Shown piece after piece: positions 52,300 through 61,169 of a DNA stretch of 64,000 bases. Position 1 is the first letter of the stretch; each line of letters opens with the position of its first letter. The position numbers were made by a program, and so were the translations under genes. Under the pieces are notes generated by a model. The model saw only the letters and a program-made list of their open reading frames with translations. It was not told the DNA's origin and made no database searches. The DNA comes from Lutimonas vermicola (GTDB lineage: Bacteria; Bacteroidota; Bacteroidia; Flavobacteriales; Flavobacteriaceae): assembly GCF_038433205.1 (NCBI RefSeq), contig NZ_JBCDNA010000003.1:124001-188000 (forward strand), written 5' to 3'.

Positions 52300-53069
52300 T
52301 ATAATTTCCAGTTATTCAATGAGGGGAGAAAATGATGCGCCGTTAGATCAAATCCAACGGGTACCACTGCTATATAATTATTGTTAAGCGCCCATAAATC
52401 TGTATCTTCTCCTCGATCCAGATTTATAAACTTTCCAGTGAGCCAATAATATTCCTTGCCTTGTGGATTTACCCTTTTATCAAATTCTTCCACCCAATTA
52501 GCCCTGGCCTGCCGGCATATTTTAATCCCTTTAAAATCATCCCCTGCAATTTTTGGAAAGTTCACGTTGAGAACAACTCCATCCGGCAATCCGCGTTCCA
52601 GCACATTAAGTGCAAGGCTTTTAATATGCTTTTTAAGATGATCAAATTTCGCGTTCCACGAATAATCCAGAAGAGAAAATCCAATAGCAGGAATTCCCTC
52701 AATTCCTGCTTCAACGGCCGCACTCATTGTCCCTGAATAAATAACATTAATTGAACTGTTCGCACCATGATTTACACCGGAAACACAAAGATCGGGTTTC
52801 TTATTGAGAATTTCACTGATTGCCATCTTTACGCAGTCAGCCGGAGTCCCGGAGCATCGATATTCCAATTGAGGTCCCTCATCTATAGTGACTGCATCAC
52901 AATAAATCGTCGAATCCAAAGTTATAGCATGACCCATTCCGCTTTGAGGGCTATCTGGAGCAATTACGATCACATCTCCTATTTCATTCATGACGGAGAT
53001 TAATGTACGAATCCCGGGTGCCGTAATGCCGTCGTCATTTGTAACCAGGATCAAGGGTCGTTTTTGCAT
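52299..53069 (-). CDS. surE: 5'/3'-nucleotidase SurE
   Basis: A 256-residue phosphatase. The metal-binding aspartates are in VTNDDGITAPGI (near residues 11-12), and the family motif SGVNHGANSSINVIYSGTMSAA follows in two parts (about 98-118). SurE dephosphorylates nucleoside monophosphates and is linked to stationary-phase survival. A minus-strand promoter box TATTTTTG lies at 53094-53087. It is divergent from prc across a 240-bp region. Confidence 0.94.
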   Translation of the reverse strand: MQKRPLILVTNDDGITAPGIRTLISVMNEIGDVIVIAPDSPQSGMGHAITLDSTIYCDAVTIDEGPQLEYRCSGTPADCVKMAISEILNKKPDLCVSGVNHGANSSINVIYSGTMSAAVEAGIEGIPAIGFSLLDYSWNAKFDHLKKHIKSLALNVLERGLPDGVVLNVNFPKIAGDDFKGIKICRQARANWVEEFDKRVNPQGKEYYWLTGKFINLDRGEDTDLWALNNNYIAVVPVGFDLTAHHFLPSLNNWKL

Positions 53070-53086
53070 TTGAAAAGAATTTAAGA

Positions 53087-53094
53087 CAAAAATA
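53087..53094 (-). promoter_or_regulatory. -7 promoter box of surE
   Basis: On the minus strand this reads TATTTTTG, matching TAnnTTTG, 17 nt before the ATG at 53069. Confidence 0.45.
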
Positions 53095-53309
53095 AAACTT
53101 TTGGAGTTACCGTCTGAAGTTTATGTTTAACATTTAATTATGAGCCAAATCGTGAATTTATAGCTAGTATTGTGTTCTGTTTTGTGAATTTTGCAGACAT
53201 TTGTCGGACTAATTGTCATTTATTGAATGAAAAATAACGTTTTTCATTATCTTGGTCCGAATGTTGATAACTTTATGTAGCGAATAAATGAAAAAAAATT
53301 TCCCTCTGT

Positions 53310-55457
53310 ATGAAAAAAAAGTATAAAATAATTTTTCCTTTGATCATTGTGGCCGGGATGTTATTTGGCTTTCAAATAGCAAATAATCCTGATCCGGAAA
53401 AAGATAAAATTTTAATTGGCCTTGTTAGATATGCCTTGAAACAAGGACATTATGAGCCACATGAAATTGACGATAATTTTTCTGAAAAAATATTTACTGA
53501 TTTTATCGACGCATTAGATCCTTACAAGAGGTTTTTTCTAATGAGCGATATTGAAGAGTTCTCGCAATATGAGTTTCTGATAGACGACCAGATTAAAAGT
53601 GAGGACCTGACCTTCTACAATGTGGTCATGGATCGTTTCAATCAACGTGTTCTTGAATCTCAAAGCTTTTACAGGGAGATCCTTAAAAAACCTTTTGATT
53701 TCAGCACAGACGACAGTTTTAATGTTGACTATGACAAGAAAAACTTTTCTTCAAGTCAGGCAGAGTTGATCAAGAATTGGCAAATGCAATTAAAAGTTAG
53801 CACCTTGTCAAGACTTCATGAAAAAATTCAATTTCAGGAATCAATGGCAAAAAATGATAAATCAGGTGATAAGGGGCTTGATGCGTCAGATGAAAAACCA
53901 ATGGTGATTAAATCGTTTGAGGAGCTGGAAAAAGAATCTCGTGAAGCTGCTGAGAAAAGTCTGGATGATTTGTACACCTTAATGTCGGAGCTTGATGAAA
54001 CCGATTGGTTTGCGATATTTATCAATACGATGACCATACAATTCGATCCTCATACCAATTATTTTGCTCCAAAAGACAAAAAACGGTTTGATATCAGCAT
54101 GGCTGGAAAATTGGAGGGCATTGGAGCAAGGCTTCAGAAAAGGGAAGACTATACACGCGTTGCAGAACTCATCTCAGGAGGTCCTGCCTGGCGCGGTGGG
54201 GAATTAGAAGTAGGTGACCTTATTTTAAAGGTTGGTCAGTCTGACGAAACGCCGGTTGATATTGTGGGAATGAGACTTGATGATGCGATTGAATTCATCA
54301 AAGGAAAGAAAGGTACCGAAGTAAGGCTAACTGTAAAGAAAATAGATGGTTCTATTCAGGTGATCTCTATTGTCAGAGACATTGTTGAATTGGAAGAAAC
54401 CTTTGTTAAGTCAAGCGTGGTTGAAGTTGATCAGCGCAAATTTGGAGTGATAAACCTTCCAAAGTTCTACATTGACTTTAATGAGAGGAATTTTAGAAAT
54501 TCGGCCACTGATATGGAGCAGGAAATCGCCAGACTGAAAGATGAAAACGTTGAAGGTTTATTGATCGACCTTAGAAATAATGGAGGAGGATCTTTAAAAA
54601 CAGCTATAGAAATCGCAGGCCTTTTTATTAGTGACGGCCCGGTTGTTCAGGTTAAGTACCGTGGTGAAAAACCGAATATTAGATCCGATAAGGACAATAA
54701 AATTCAATGGAACGGTCCGTTGGTTGTCTTAGTGAATGAATTAAGTGCCTCGGCTTCTGAAATATTTGCTGCTGCCATGCAAGACTATAACAGGGCTGTT
54801 ATCATTGGAAGCAAGCAGTCTTTTGGAAAAGGAACCGTACAAAATGTGCTCCCTTTGAATAATTATTTCAAATATGATAAGGATTTAGGAGCCTTAAAAA
54901 TGACGATTCAGAAATTCTATCGCATCAACGGGGGGTCAACCCAATTGAAAGGGGTAGAAAGTGATATTGCCATGCCTGATAAATATACCTACTTTGAAAT
55001 AGGTGAGCGTGATGAGAAAAATCCACTAAGTTGGGATAAAATCCAACCTGCTGAATATACACCTGTCGATATTTATGCAAATTTCCATACCGTTGTCAAT
55101 GATAGCAAGAAAAGAATTGCGGACAATCCTCATTTTATTATTATCGATGAGAATGCCAAGTGGTTAAAACAAGGGCGTGATAACTCATTGGTGAATTTGA
55201 ACTATGAGAAATACAAAAAAGAAATAGAGCAAAGAGAAAAGGAAAGTAAAGCCTTTGAAGACATTGCCCTGTATGAAAGTAATTTAACTTTTAATTCACC
55301 TTCATACGAAATACCAATGATGGAACAAGATTCAATTCTTGCCAAAAAACGCGAAATCTGGCACAAAAATTTGAAAAAAGATATTTACATGGAAGAAGCC
55401 TTAACGGTGCTCTCTGAATTAGAGGTCAATAATAAGAATCTTCTTGTAAAAAATTAA
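53310..55457 (+). CDS. prc: Tail-specific carboxy-terminal protease (Prc-like, S41)
   Basis: A 715-residue periplasmic protease with an N-terminal signal/anchor (IIFPLIIVAGMLFGFQIA). An N-terminal helical region (about 30-230) is followed by a PDZ domain (about 250-340), the S41 core with LVNELSASASEIFAAAMQD and KQSFGKGTVQN (Ser/Lys dyad), and a C-terminal DUF3340-like helical region. This is the long Prc architecture, distinct from the shorter CtpA form at 2344. Prc degrades misprocessed envelope proteins and lipoproteins. Followed by a strong terminator hairpin, so probably monocistronic. Confidence 0.95.
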   Translation: MKKKYKIIFPLIIVAGMLFGFQIANNPDPEKDKILIGLVRYALKQGHYEPHEIDDNFSEKIFTDFIDALDPYKRFFLMSDIEEFSQYEFLIDDQIKSEDLTFYNVVMDRFNQRVLESQSFYREILKKPFDFSTDDSFNVDYDKKNFSSSQAELIKNWQMQLKVSTLSRLHEKIQFQESMAKNDKSGDKGLDASDEKPMVIKSFEELEKESREAAEKSLDDLYTLMSELDETDWFAIFINTMTIQFDPHTNYFAPKDKKRFDISMAGKLEGIGARLQKREDYTRVAELISGGPAWRGGELEVGDLILKVGQSDETPVDIVGMRLDDAIEFIKGKKGTEVRLTVKKIDGSIQVISIVRDIVELEETFVKSSVVEVDQRKFGVINLPKFYIDFNERNFRNSATDMEQEIARLKDENVEGLLIDLRNNGGGSLKTAIEIAGLFISDGPVVQVKYRGEKPNIRSDKDNKIQWNGPLVVLVNELSASASEIFAAAMQDYNRAVIIGSKQSFGKGTVQNVLPLNNYFKYDKDLGALKMTIQKFYRINGGSTQLKGVESDIAMPDKYTYFEIGERDEKNPLSWDKIQPAEYTPVDIYANFHTVVNDSKKRIADNPHFIIIDENAKWLKQGRDNSLVNLNYEKYKKEIEQREKESKAFEDIALYESNLTFNSPSYEIPMMEQDSILAKKREIWHKNLKKDIYMEEALTVLSELEVNNKNLLVKN

Positions 55458-55471
55458 GATGTACAAACCCT

Positions 55472-55517
55472 AAAAAAGTCCTTAGTAAACGAAAATGGTT
55501 TAGTAAGGACTTTTTTT
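55472..55517 (+). terminator. Rho-independent terminator after prc
   Basis: AAAAAAGTCCTTA at 55472-55484 pairs with the complementary TAAGGACTTTTTTT ending at 55517. The inner arms (TAAAC and GTTTA) also pair across one G:G mismatch and a GAAAATG loop. The T7 run after the stem and the 14-nt distance from the prc stop fit a classical terminator. Confidence 0.85.
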
Positions 55518-55538
55518 ATCCCTTTTTGTTAAATAGCA

Positions 55539-55546
55539 TAACTTTG
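55539..55546 (+). promoter_or_regulatory. -7 promoter box of tilS
   Basis: TAACTTTG matches TAnnTTTG. It lies inside the 5' end of the longest tilS frame (TTG 55526), so translation more probably begins downstream, at TTG 55574. Confidence 0.5.
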
Positions 55547-55573
55547 CAGCAGGAAAACTTCAATAAGGCATCA

Positions 55574-56923
55574 TTGTTCGACCGTTTCAAAATATACCTG
55601 CAGGAAAATTTCCAGGAGATGGAAAGCAAAAAATTACTCCTCGCTATTTCTGGGGGTGTTGACAGTATGGTTTTAATGGACCTGCTCTCACGGTTGGGCA
55701 TGGAATTAAACCTGGCCCATTGTAATTTCGGTTTGAGAAGTGAAGATGCTGCTAAAGACGAAGCCCTTGTGAGGTCTGTGGCTGTGAACTATGGCCTGAA
55801 TTTACATGTTATTCAATTTGATACCAAAGCATATGCAAAGCTTCACAGGTGCTCTGTTCAAATGGCAGCAAGAGATCTTCGATACCAATGGTTTGAGGAG
55901 TTACTAAAAGAAAACGAATACGACTATTTGCTCACGGCTCATCATGCCGATGACAATATGGAAACTTTTTTTATCAACTTATCGAGAGGAACAGGTATAG
56001 ACGGCTTGTGTGGAATCCCTGAAAAAAGCAAGTATATCCTTCGACCTTTATTACCTTTCAACAAAGAAGAAATTCTTTCATATGCCACAGGTCAAAAACT
56101 TGTCTGGAGGGAAGATTTGAGTAATCAGGACTACAAATACCTCAGAAACAGAATACGTGCCGATCTGATTCCATTACTCAAGGATCTTAATCCCTCGTTT
56201 TTAGAAACATTTGAATCTACGATCTCACACCTAAAAGGAAGCAGAGATATCGTAAATGATAGAATAAAGGCCTTAAAGGACTTAATTATTGAACAAGGAA
56301 GCAATTCAGATCCTTATCTTATGCGTTTCAAAGTTGACAAACTATCTGAGGTGTCGAATAACGTTGCTTATTTGTACCAGCTTTTTCATCCCTATGGTTT
56401 TAACCAGTATAAGGATATCAGGTCATTGCTCAGCAGTCAGTCAGGAAAACAGGTATACTCAAAAAGTCATCGGCTTGTAAAAGACAGGGGGTTTTTGCTT
56501 CTCAGTAAAATTGATGAGTGTGACGATGCAGAAACTGTTGTTGAGCTGCAGGAAAATCAAAAATCTATTGCTCTTGACGGCGGTCAATTGCTCATGGAAT
56601 CAATTCATTTGACAAAACGCTGGTCTCATGAGCGGATTGATACAGGTCCTGAAACAGCTTATTTTGATAAAGATCTGTTAACATATCCCTTAACTGTAAG
56701 AAAATGGGAAAAAGGCGACTATTTTTATCCTATCGGTATGGCAGGTAAAAAAAAATTGAGCAAATTTTTTAAAGACGAGAAGTACTCTCTGTTACAAAAA
56801 GAAAATATTTGGTTACTTTGTTCCGGTACTCATATCATTTGGGTCATTGGAAAAAGAAGTGATAACCGGTACATAGTTTCCGATAAAACAAAAAACATAT
56901 TAAAAGCAACCTTAAACATATGA
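55574..56923 (+). CDS. tilS: tRNA(Ile)-lysidine synthase TilS
   Basis: A 449-residue enzyme that converts C34 of tRNA-Ile to lysidine. The PP-loop is AISGGVDSMVL; the later HHADDNMETFFINLSRGTG and LRNRIRADLIPLL are TilS-specific. A C-terminal domain (about 330-449) includes the KKLSKFFKDEK motif. The frame is open from TTG 55526, but a promoter box covers 55539-55546, so TTG 55574 is preferred; it gives the normal 20-30 residues before the PP-loop. The stop overlaps the dsbD start by 4 nt (ATGA), so the two are coupled. Confidence 0.92.
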   Translation: MFDRFKIYLQENFQEMESKKLLLAISGGVDSMVLMDLLSRLGMELNLAHCNFGLRSEDAAKDEALVRSVAVNYGLNLHVIQFDTKAYAKLHRCSVQMAARDLRYQWFEELLKENEYDYLLTAHHADDNMETFFINLSRGTGIDGLCGIPEKSKYILRPLLPFNKEEILSYATGQKLVWREDLSNQDYKYLRNRIRADLIPLLKDLNPSFLETFESTISHLKGSRDIVNDRIKALKDLIIEQGSNSDPYLMRFKVDKLSEVSNNVAYLYQLFHPYGFNQYKDIRSLLSSQSGKQVYSKSHRLVKDRGFLLLSKIDECDDAETVVELQENQKSIALDGGQLLMESIHLTKRWSHERIDTGPETAYFDKDLLTYPLTVRKWEKGDYFYPIGMAGKKKLSKFFKDEKYSLLQKENIWLLCSGTHIIWVIGKRSDNRYIVSDKTKNILKATLNI

Positions 56924-58956
56924 AATTTATTTCAACGTTATTTTTATTCATCTTTCTTTTTGTAACAGGATCATATGCACAGATTTATAATCCGGTTTCT
57001 TGGGAGACCTCTGTGGAAAAGATCAATGATTCTGATTTTCAACTCGTGATTTCGGCCAGTATTGAAGAAGGATGGCACCTTTATTCACAAAACGTTCCTG
57101 AAGGAGGTCCGATTCCAACAAGTATAAAAATTAATGAGGAACCCAATAGTTTTCAGCTAATTGGTGTGCCTTCAGAAGGTAAAGGTCATGAAGAATTTGA
57201 CAAAGTCTTTGGAATGAATATCAAGTATTTTGATACCCGGGCTGTTTTTAAACAAAAAATACGGTTACTTTCAACGGATGAGGTCAATATAACAGGGATA
57301 CTGGAATTTATGGTTTGCGATGATACAAATTGCCTGCCGCCTACCGAAGTGGATCTCAGCTTCAATCTTCAAGGAAAAGCCGGTGTGGCAACTGCAGAAA
57401 TTGAAGGGGAAACCCAAAACGACTTTCTTCAAAAAGCAGAAATAGCAGACGAAGCGTCCAAAGATGTTTCAGAAACTGAACCGGAGGGCATCGTGAGTAA
57501 AACTAAAAAAGAAAAAAAGAAAAGCTTATGGACGCTTTTCATCTTGAGTTTCTTCGCGGGTTTTGCAGCACTTCTAACTCCTTGCGTTTTTCCGATGATC
57601 CCCATGACGGTTAGTTTCTTTACAAAACAAAGCAAAACAAAAGCAATAGGAATAAGAAATGCGCTTCTTTTTGGAGTTTCCATCGTTTTCCTGTATGTCT
57701 TGCTTGGAACTGTTGTGACTTCTATTTTTGGTGCAGATTCCTTAAACGCACTATCTACAAATGTATGGTTCAATCTGGTATTCTTCCTGTTACTCATCAT
57801 TTTTGCTGTTTCTTTTCTAGGCGCCTTTGAAATTACGCTGCCCAGTTCCTGGGGAACCAAAGTTGATTCACAGGCAGACAGAGGAGGTCTTATTGGCATT
57901 TTCTTTATGGCTCTCGCACTTGCTATTGTTTCCTTTTCATGCACAGGTCCAATAGTAGGAACAGCTCTTGTGGCTGCGGCGGCCCAAGGCGGTACAGCTC
58001 CCGTGGTCAGTATGCTGGGATTTTCTTTGGCAATTGCCTTGCCCTTTTCATTATTTGCAGCTTTCCCGGGCTGGATGAATTCCCTGCCAAAATCAGGAGG
58101 GTGGCTCAATACAGTAAAAGTATTTTTAGGGTTTTTAGAATTGGCCCTGGCATTTAAATTTTTATCAAATGCTGATTTGGTCCTTCAGGGACATTGGCTC
58201 GAAAGAGAAGTTTTTATAGCCATCTGGATCACCATTTTTGGAGCGTTGGCACTTTACCTGTTTGGAAAGATCAAATTACCACATGATTCAGATTTGCCAT
58301 ATATTTCAGTGGGTAGACTAAGCCTTGGGTTGGTTGTGATGGCCTTTACCATCTATATGATCCCGGGACTTTGGGGAGCCCCCTTAAAATTGATCAGCGG
58401 CTTCCCTCCTCCTATGCATTACAGTGAATCTTCTTACGGGGTTGGATATACAAAACTCAGTGACACGGGCAGTAACTCAAGCACAAAAGTTCCTGAAGGA
58501 GCTCATCTTGGGCCTCATGATATTATTGCGTTTCTCGATTATGAGGACGGTATGGCCTATGCAAAAAAGGTGAACAAGCCGGTTATGATTGATTTCACTG
58601 GACATGCCTGTGTAAATTGCCGTAAAATGGAAGAAAGGGTTTGGTCTGATTCCAGGGTTTTACAGATACTGAAAAATGATATCATACTGATATCCTTGTA
58701 TGTTGATGACAAAAGAGCACTTCCTGTTGAAGAGCAATACACCTCTTCAATCAATGGGAAAAAGGTAAGCACCATAGGGAAAAAATGGAGTGAATTTCAG
58801 ATCGAGAAATATAAGGCGAACGCGCAACCTTATTATGTTTTGCTGGATCATAATGGAGATAATTTGAACGAGTATTCTGCTTATAATCCTGATATTGATG
58901 ACTATTTGGCCTGGCTCAATGAAGGGATAGAGAACTTTCAAACCAAAAAAGACTAG
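56920..58956 (+). CDS. dsbD: Thiol:disulfide interchange protein DsbD
   Basis: A 678-residue membrane protein: signal peptide (LFLFIFLFVTGSYAQ), N-terminal DsbD-alpha-like domain (about 20-150, with VCDDTNCLPP), eight or nine helices of the CcdA type with active-site Cys in TPCVFPMIPMTV and SFSCTGPIVG, and a C-terminal thioredoxin domain with HACVNCRKMEE. It carries reducing power across the inner membrane to periplasmic thiols. All three redox sites have their cysteine pairs or partners. It overlaps tilS by 4 nt. Confidence 0.93.
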   Translation: MKFISTLFLFIFLFVTGSYAQIYNPVSWETSVEKINDSDFQLVISASIEEGWHLYSQNVPEGGPIPTSIKINEEPNSFQLIGVPSEGKGHEEFDKVFGMNIKYFDTRAVFKQKIRLLSTDEVNITGILEFMVCDDTNCLPPTEVDLSFNLQGKAGVATAEIEGETQNDFLQKAEIADEASKDVSETEPEGIVSKTKKEKKKSLWTLFILSFFAGFAALLTPCVFPMIPMTVSFFTKQSKTKAIGIRNALLFGVSIVFLYVLLGTVVTSIFGADSLNALSTNVWFNLVFFLLLIIFAVSFLGAFEITLPSSWGTKVDSQADRGGLIGIFFMALALAIVSFSCTGPIVGTALVAAAAQGGTAPVVSMLGFSLAIALPFSLFAAFPGWMNSLPKSGGWLNTVKVFLGFLELALAFKFLSNADLVLQGHWLEREVFIAIWITIFGALALYLFGKIKLPHDSDLPYISVGRLSLGLVVMAFTIYMIPGLWGAPLKLISGFPPPMHYSESSYGVGYTKLSDTGSNSSTKVPEGAHLGPHDIIAFLDYEDGMAYAKKVNKPVMIDFTGHACVNCRKMEERVWSDSRVLQILKNDIILISLYVDDKRALPVEEQYTSSINGKKVSTIGKKWSEFQIEKYKANAQPYYVLLDHNGDNLNEYSAYNPDIDDYLAWLNEGIENFQTKKD

Positions 58957-59040
58957 AAAATTGGTATAAATTTTGATATCTTAGGTTTCGATGTCTATGA
59001 AAAACCCAGTATTTGTGGCTTAATATTAGAATTTGCCGAT

Positions 59041-59802
59041 ATGAACAGGTTGTTGCCTATAATCTTGCTTTTATTTTCTCTAAACACACAATCGCAAAAT
59101 GAGACTTTATCATTTCAGCGCGGTGAATTCTTGAAATATAAAATACAATATGGGCTCATAAATGCCGGTATCGCAACTGTGGAGCTCAAAGAAAGCAATG
59201 AAAAAAGTGATACCCTGATGCACACAGTAGCTACAGGATGGACAACAGGAATGGTTCATTTTCTGTTTCCTGTTTTAGACATCTACGAAAGCTATTTTAC
59301 AGAAACGGGGTTACAACCTAATCACTTCATCAGAAAAATTGATGAAGGCGGGTATACACAGGATAAAGAACTGTTTTTTGATTTTAATGCACATCAGGTA
59401 AAGGAGATCAATCATAAAAAAAACAAAGAGAAGTCATTTTTTATACAAAATGACGTACAAGACATGCTTTCTTCCTTCTATTATATGCGGAGAGTTGATT
59501 TTACAGGACTTAAAGAAAGTGATTCTATCTCGATAAATATGTTTTTTGACGGAAAAATGAATCCTATCAAACTCATGATTCTGAGCAGAGAAACCATTAA
59601 AACCAACTTTGGGAAAATTAAGACAATAAAGATCAGGCCCCTTGTTCAAAAAGGAAGGGTTTTTAAAGATGAAGAAAATGTGACGCTTTGGATCAGTGAT
59701 GACGAGAATAAAATCCCTGTAAAAATAAAAGCTTCTTTGCTGGTAGGTGCAGCCAAAGCCGAATTAATTGAATATAATGGATTGGTTCATCCTTTTCCGT
59801 GA
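59041..59802 (+). CDS. DUF3108 domain exported protein
   Basis: A 253-residue exported protein with a short signal peptide (LLPIILLLFSLNTQSQ). The single domain begins FQRGEFLKYKIQYGLINAG and continues with YESYFTETGLQPNHFIRKI, which matches the DUF3108 family of periplasmic beta-barrel-like proteins. Function unknown; in Flavobacteriaceae it is often near dsbD and an M23 peptidase, as here. Starts 84 nt after dsbD. Confidence 0.82.
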   Translation: MNRLLPIILLLFSLNTQSQNETLSFQRGEFLKYKIQYGLINAGIATVELKESNEKSDTLMHTVATGWTTGMVHFLFPVLDIYESYFTETGLQPNHFIRKIDEGGYTQDKELFFDFNAHQVKEINHKKNKEKSFFIQNDVQDMLSSFYYMRRVDFTGLKESDSISINMFFDGKMNPIKLMILSRETIKTNFGKIKTIKIRPLVQKGRVFKDEENVTLWISDDENKIPVKIKASLLVGAAKAELIEYNGLVHPFP

Positions 59803-59843
59803 ATTTTTAACTAATCTTAAGGTTATTTATTTATCAAATTCGA

Positions 59844-59851
59844 TAAATTTG
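59844..59851 (+). promoter_or_regulatory. -7 promoter box of the M23 peptidase gene
   Basis: TAAATTTG matches TAnnTTTG. Transcription from here would begin about at the first in-frame TTG (59857), which supports the GTG at 59878 as the true start. Confidence 0.45.
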
Positions 59852-59877
59852 CAGCGTTGTTAGAAAATAATTCAAAC

Positions 59878-61146
59878 GTGAAGATAACTATTGTATTTAT
59901 TCTCGGATTAATTCTTTTGAGTTCCTGCCAAAAGGAAAATAAAGAAGTCGCCGAGACCGAAATTGTCGAAAAAGTTGAACCCATTATTATTGAAGAATTT
60001 GGATATATTTTAAACAACTATAAGGTTATCAAGGACACCATTCGAAGCGGCGAAAGTTTTGGTGAGATCCTCGACCGTCACCATATTGATTACCCAGAAA
60101 TTTATAAGATCGCAACGGCAGCCAGGGATACTTTTGATATCAGAAAGTTACGGGCAGGAAAACCCTATACGATTCTCGCAAAAAATGATACAACCGAGCG
60201 CGCTCAGGTGTTTATCTATCAGCCCAACAAGGTTGAATATCTCATTGTTGACTTCACAGATTCCATACAAACCAAATTTGGTCGAAAAGAGGTCAAAATT
60301 GTTGAAAAAACCGCTACAGGTATCATTGAATCATCCTTGTCAGAAGCCATCGAAGGGCAAAACCTGAATTATATACTGGCTCATGAGATGAGTGATATCT
60401 ATGCCTGGACCATTGATTTCTTTCACCTTCAAAAAGGAGACAATTTTAAACTGATCTACGAGGAAAAATATATCAATGATACTATTCCCGTGGGCATAGG
60501 AAATATCAAAGCCGCCTATTTCGTTCATAAAGACAATCCTATCTATGCCTTTAATTTTATCACTGATTCAACCAAAAACATCAATGATTATTACGATGAG
60601 AATGCCAAAACCCTGAGGAGACAATTTTTAAAGTCACCTATCAAGTTTAGCCGCATCTCTTCCAGGTATAACTTAAAACGTAGGATCAAATATTATGGCA
60701 ATAAGGTAAGAGCACATAGAGGTACTGATTTTGCTGCCAATGTAGGTACTCCGATCATGACTACTGCCAATGGTACCGTAATCGAATCAAGATACAAAGG
60801 CGGCAATGGGAACTATGTAAAAGTCAAGCACAACTCAACCTATAGCACGCAATACCTGCACATGAAAAAAAGAGCTGTGAAAAAGGGAGATTATGTGAAG
60901 CAGGGAGATGTGATAGGCTATGTGGGAATGACCGGAAATACAGCCGGTCCACATGTTTGCTATCGTTTCTGGAAAAATGGTAAACAAGTGGATCCCTTTA
61001 GACAAAAACTACCTTCTGCAGCACCTATCAAGGAGCATTTAAAAGACGATTATTTTACATATATATCTCCAATAAAACAACAATTGGATGCTGTTCCAAA
61101 CAGTTATTTGGAAACTGAAGTCGCAGCTAGTTTATCAGCTGAATAA
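59878..61146 (+). CDS. M23 family peptidoglycan peptidase lipoprotein
   Basis: A 422-residue lipoprotein. The frame opens at TTG 59857, but GTG 59878 gives a standard lipoprotein signal (ITIVFILGLILLSSC) and lies behind a promoter box. An N-terminal region with an Opa/LysM-like segment (about 40-140) is followed by the LytM domain (about 260-385). Zinc ligands His and Asp are seen in HRGTDFA, and the middle His in YLHM. The final HxH motif reads HVC (Cys codon 60958-60960), replacing the third zinc ligand. It may cut cross-links near the outer membrane. Followed by pgi. Confidence 0.85.
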   Translation: MKITIVFILGLILLSSCQKENKEVAETEIVEKVEPIIIEEFGYILNNYKVIKDTIRSGESFGEILDRHHIDYPEIYKIATAARDTFDIRKLRAGKPYTILAKNDTTERAQVFIYQPNKVEYLIVDFTDSIQTKFGRKEVKIVEKTATGIIESSLSEAIEGQNLNYILAHEMSDIYAWTIDFFHLQKGDNFKLIYEEKYINDTIPVGIGNIKAAYFVHKDNPIYAFNFITDSTKNINDYYDENAKTLRRQFLKSPIKFSRISSRYNLKRRIKYYGNKVRAHRGTDFAANVGTPIMTTANGTVIESRYKGGNGNYVKVKHNSTYSTQYLHMKKRAVKKGDYVKQGDVIGYVGMTGNTAGPHVCYRFWKNGKQVDPFRQKLPSAAPIKEHLKDDYFTYISPIKQQLDAVPNSYLETEVAASLSAE

Positions 61147-61169
61147 AAAATACTTAAATTGAAATTATC

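Noticed and set aside
57429..58109. 226-residue minus-strand frame inside dsbD
   Set aside because: It is antisense to the CcdA-like membrane region of dsbD; its length comes from the codon bias of the real gene.
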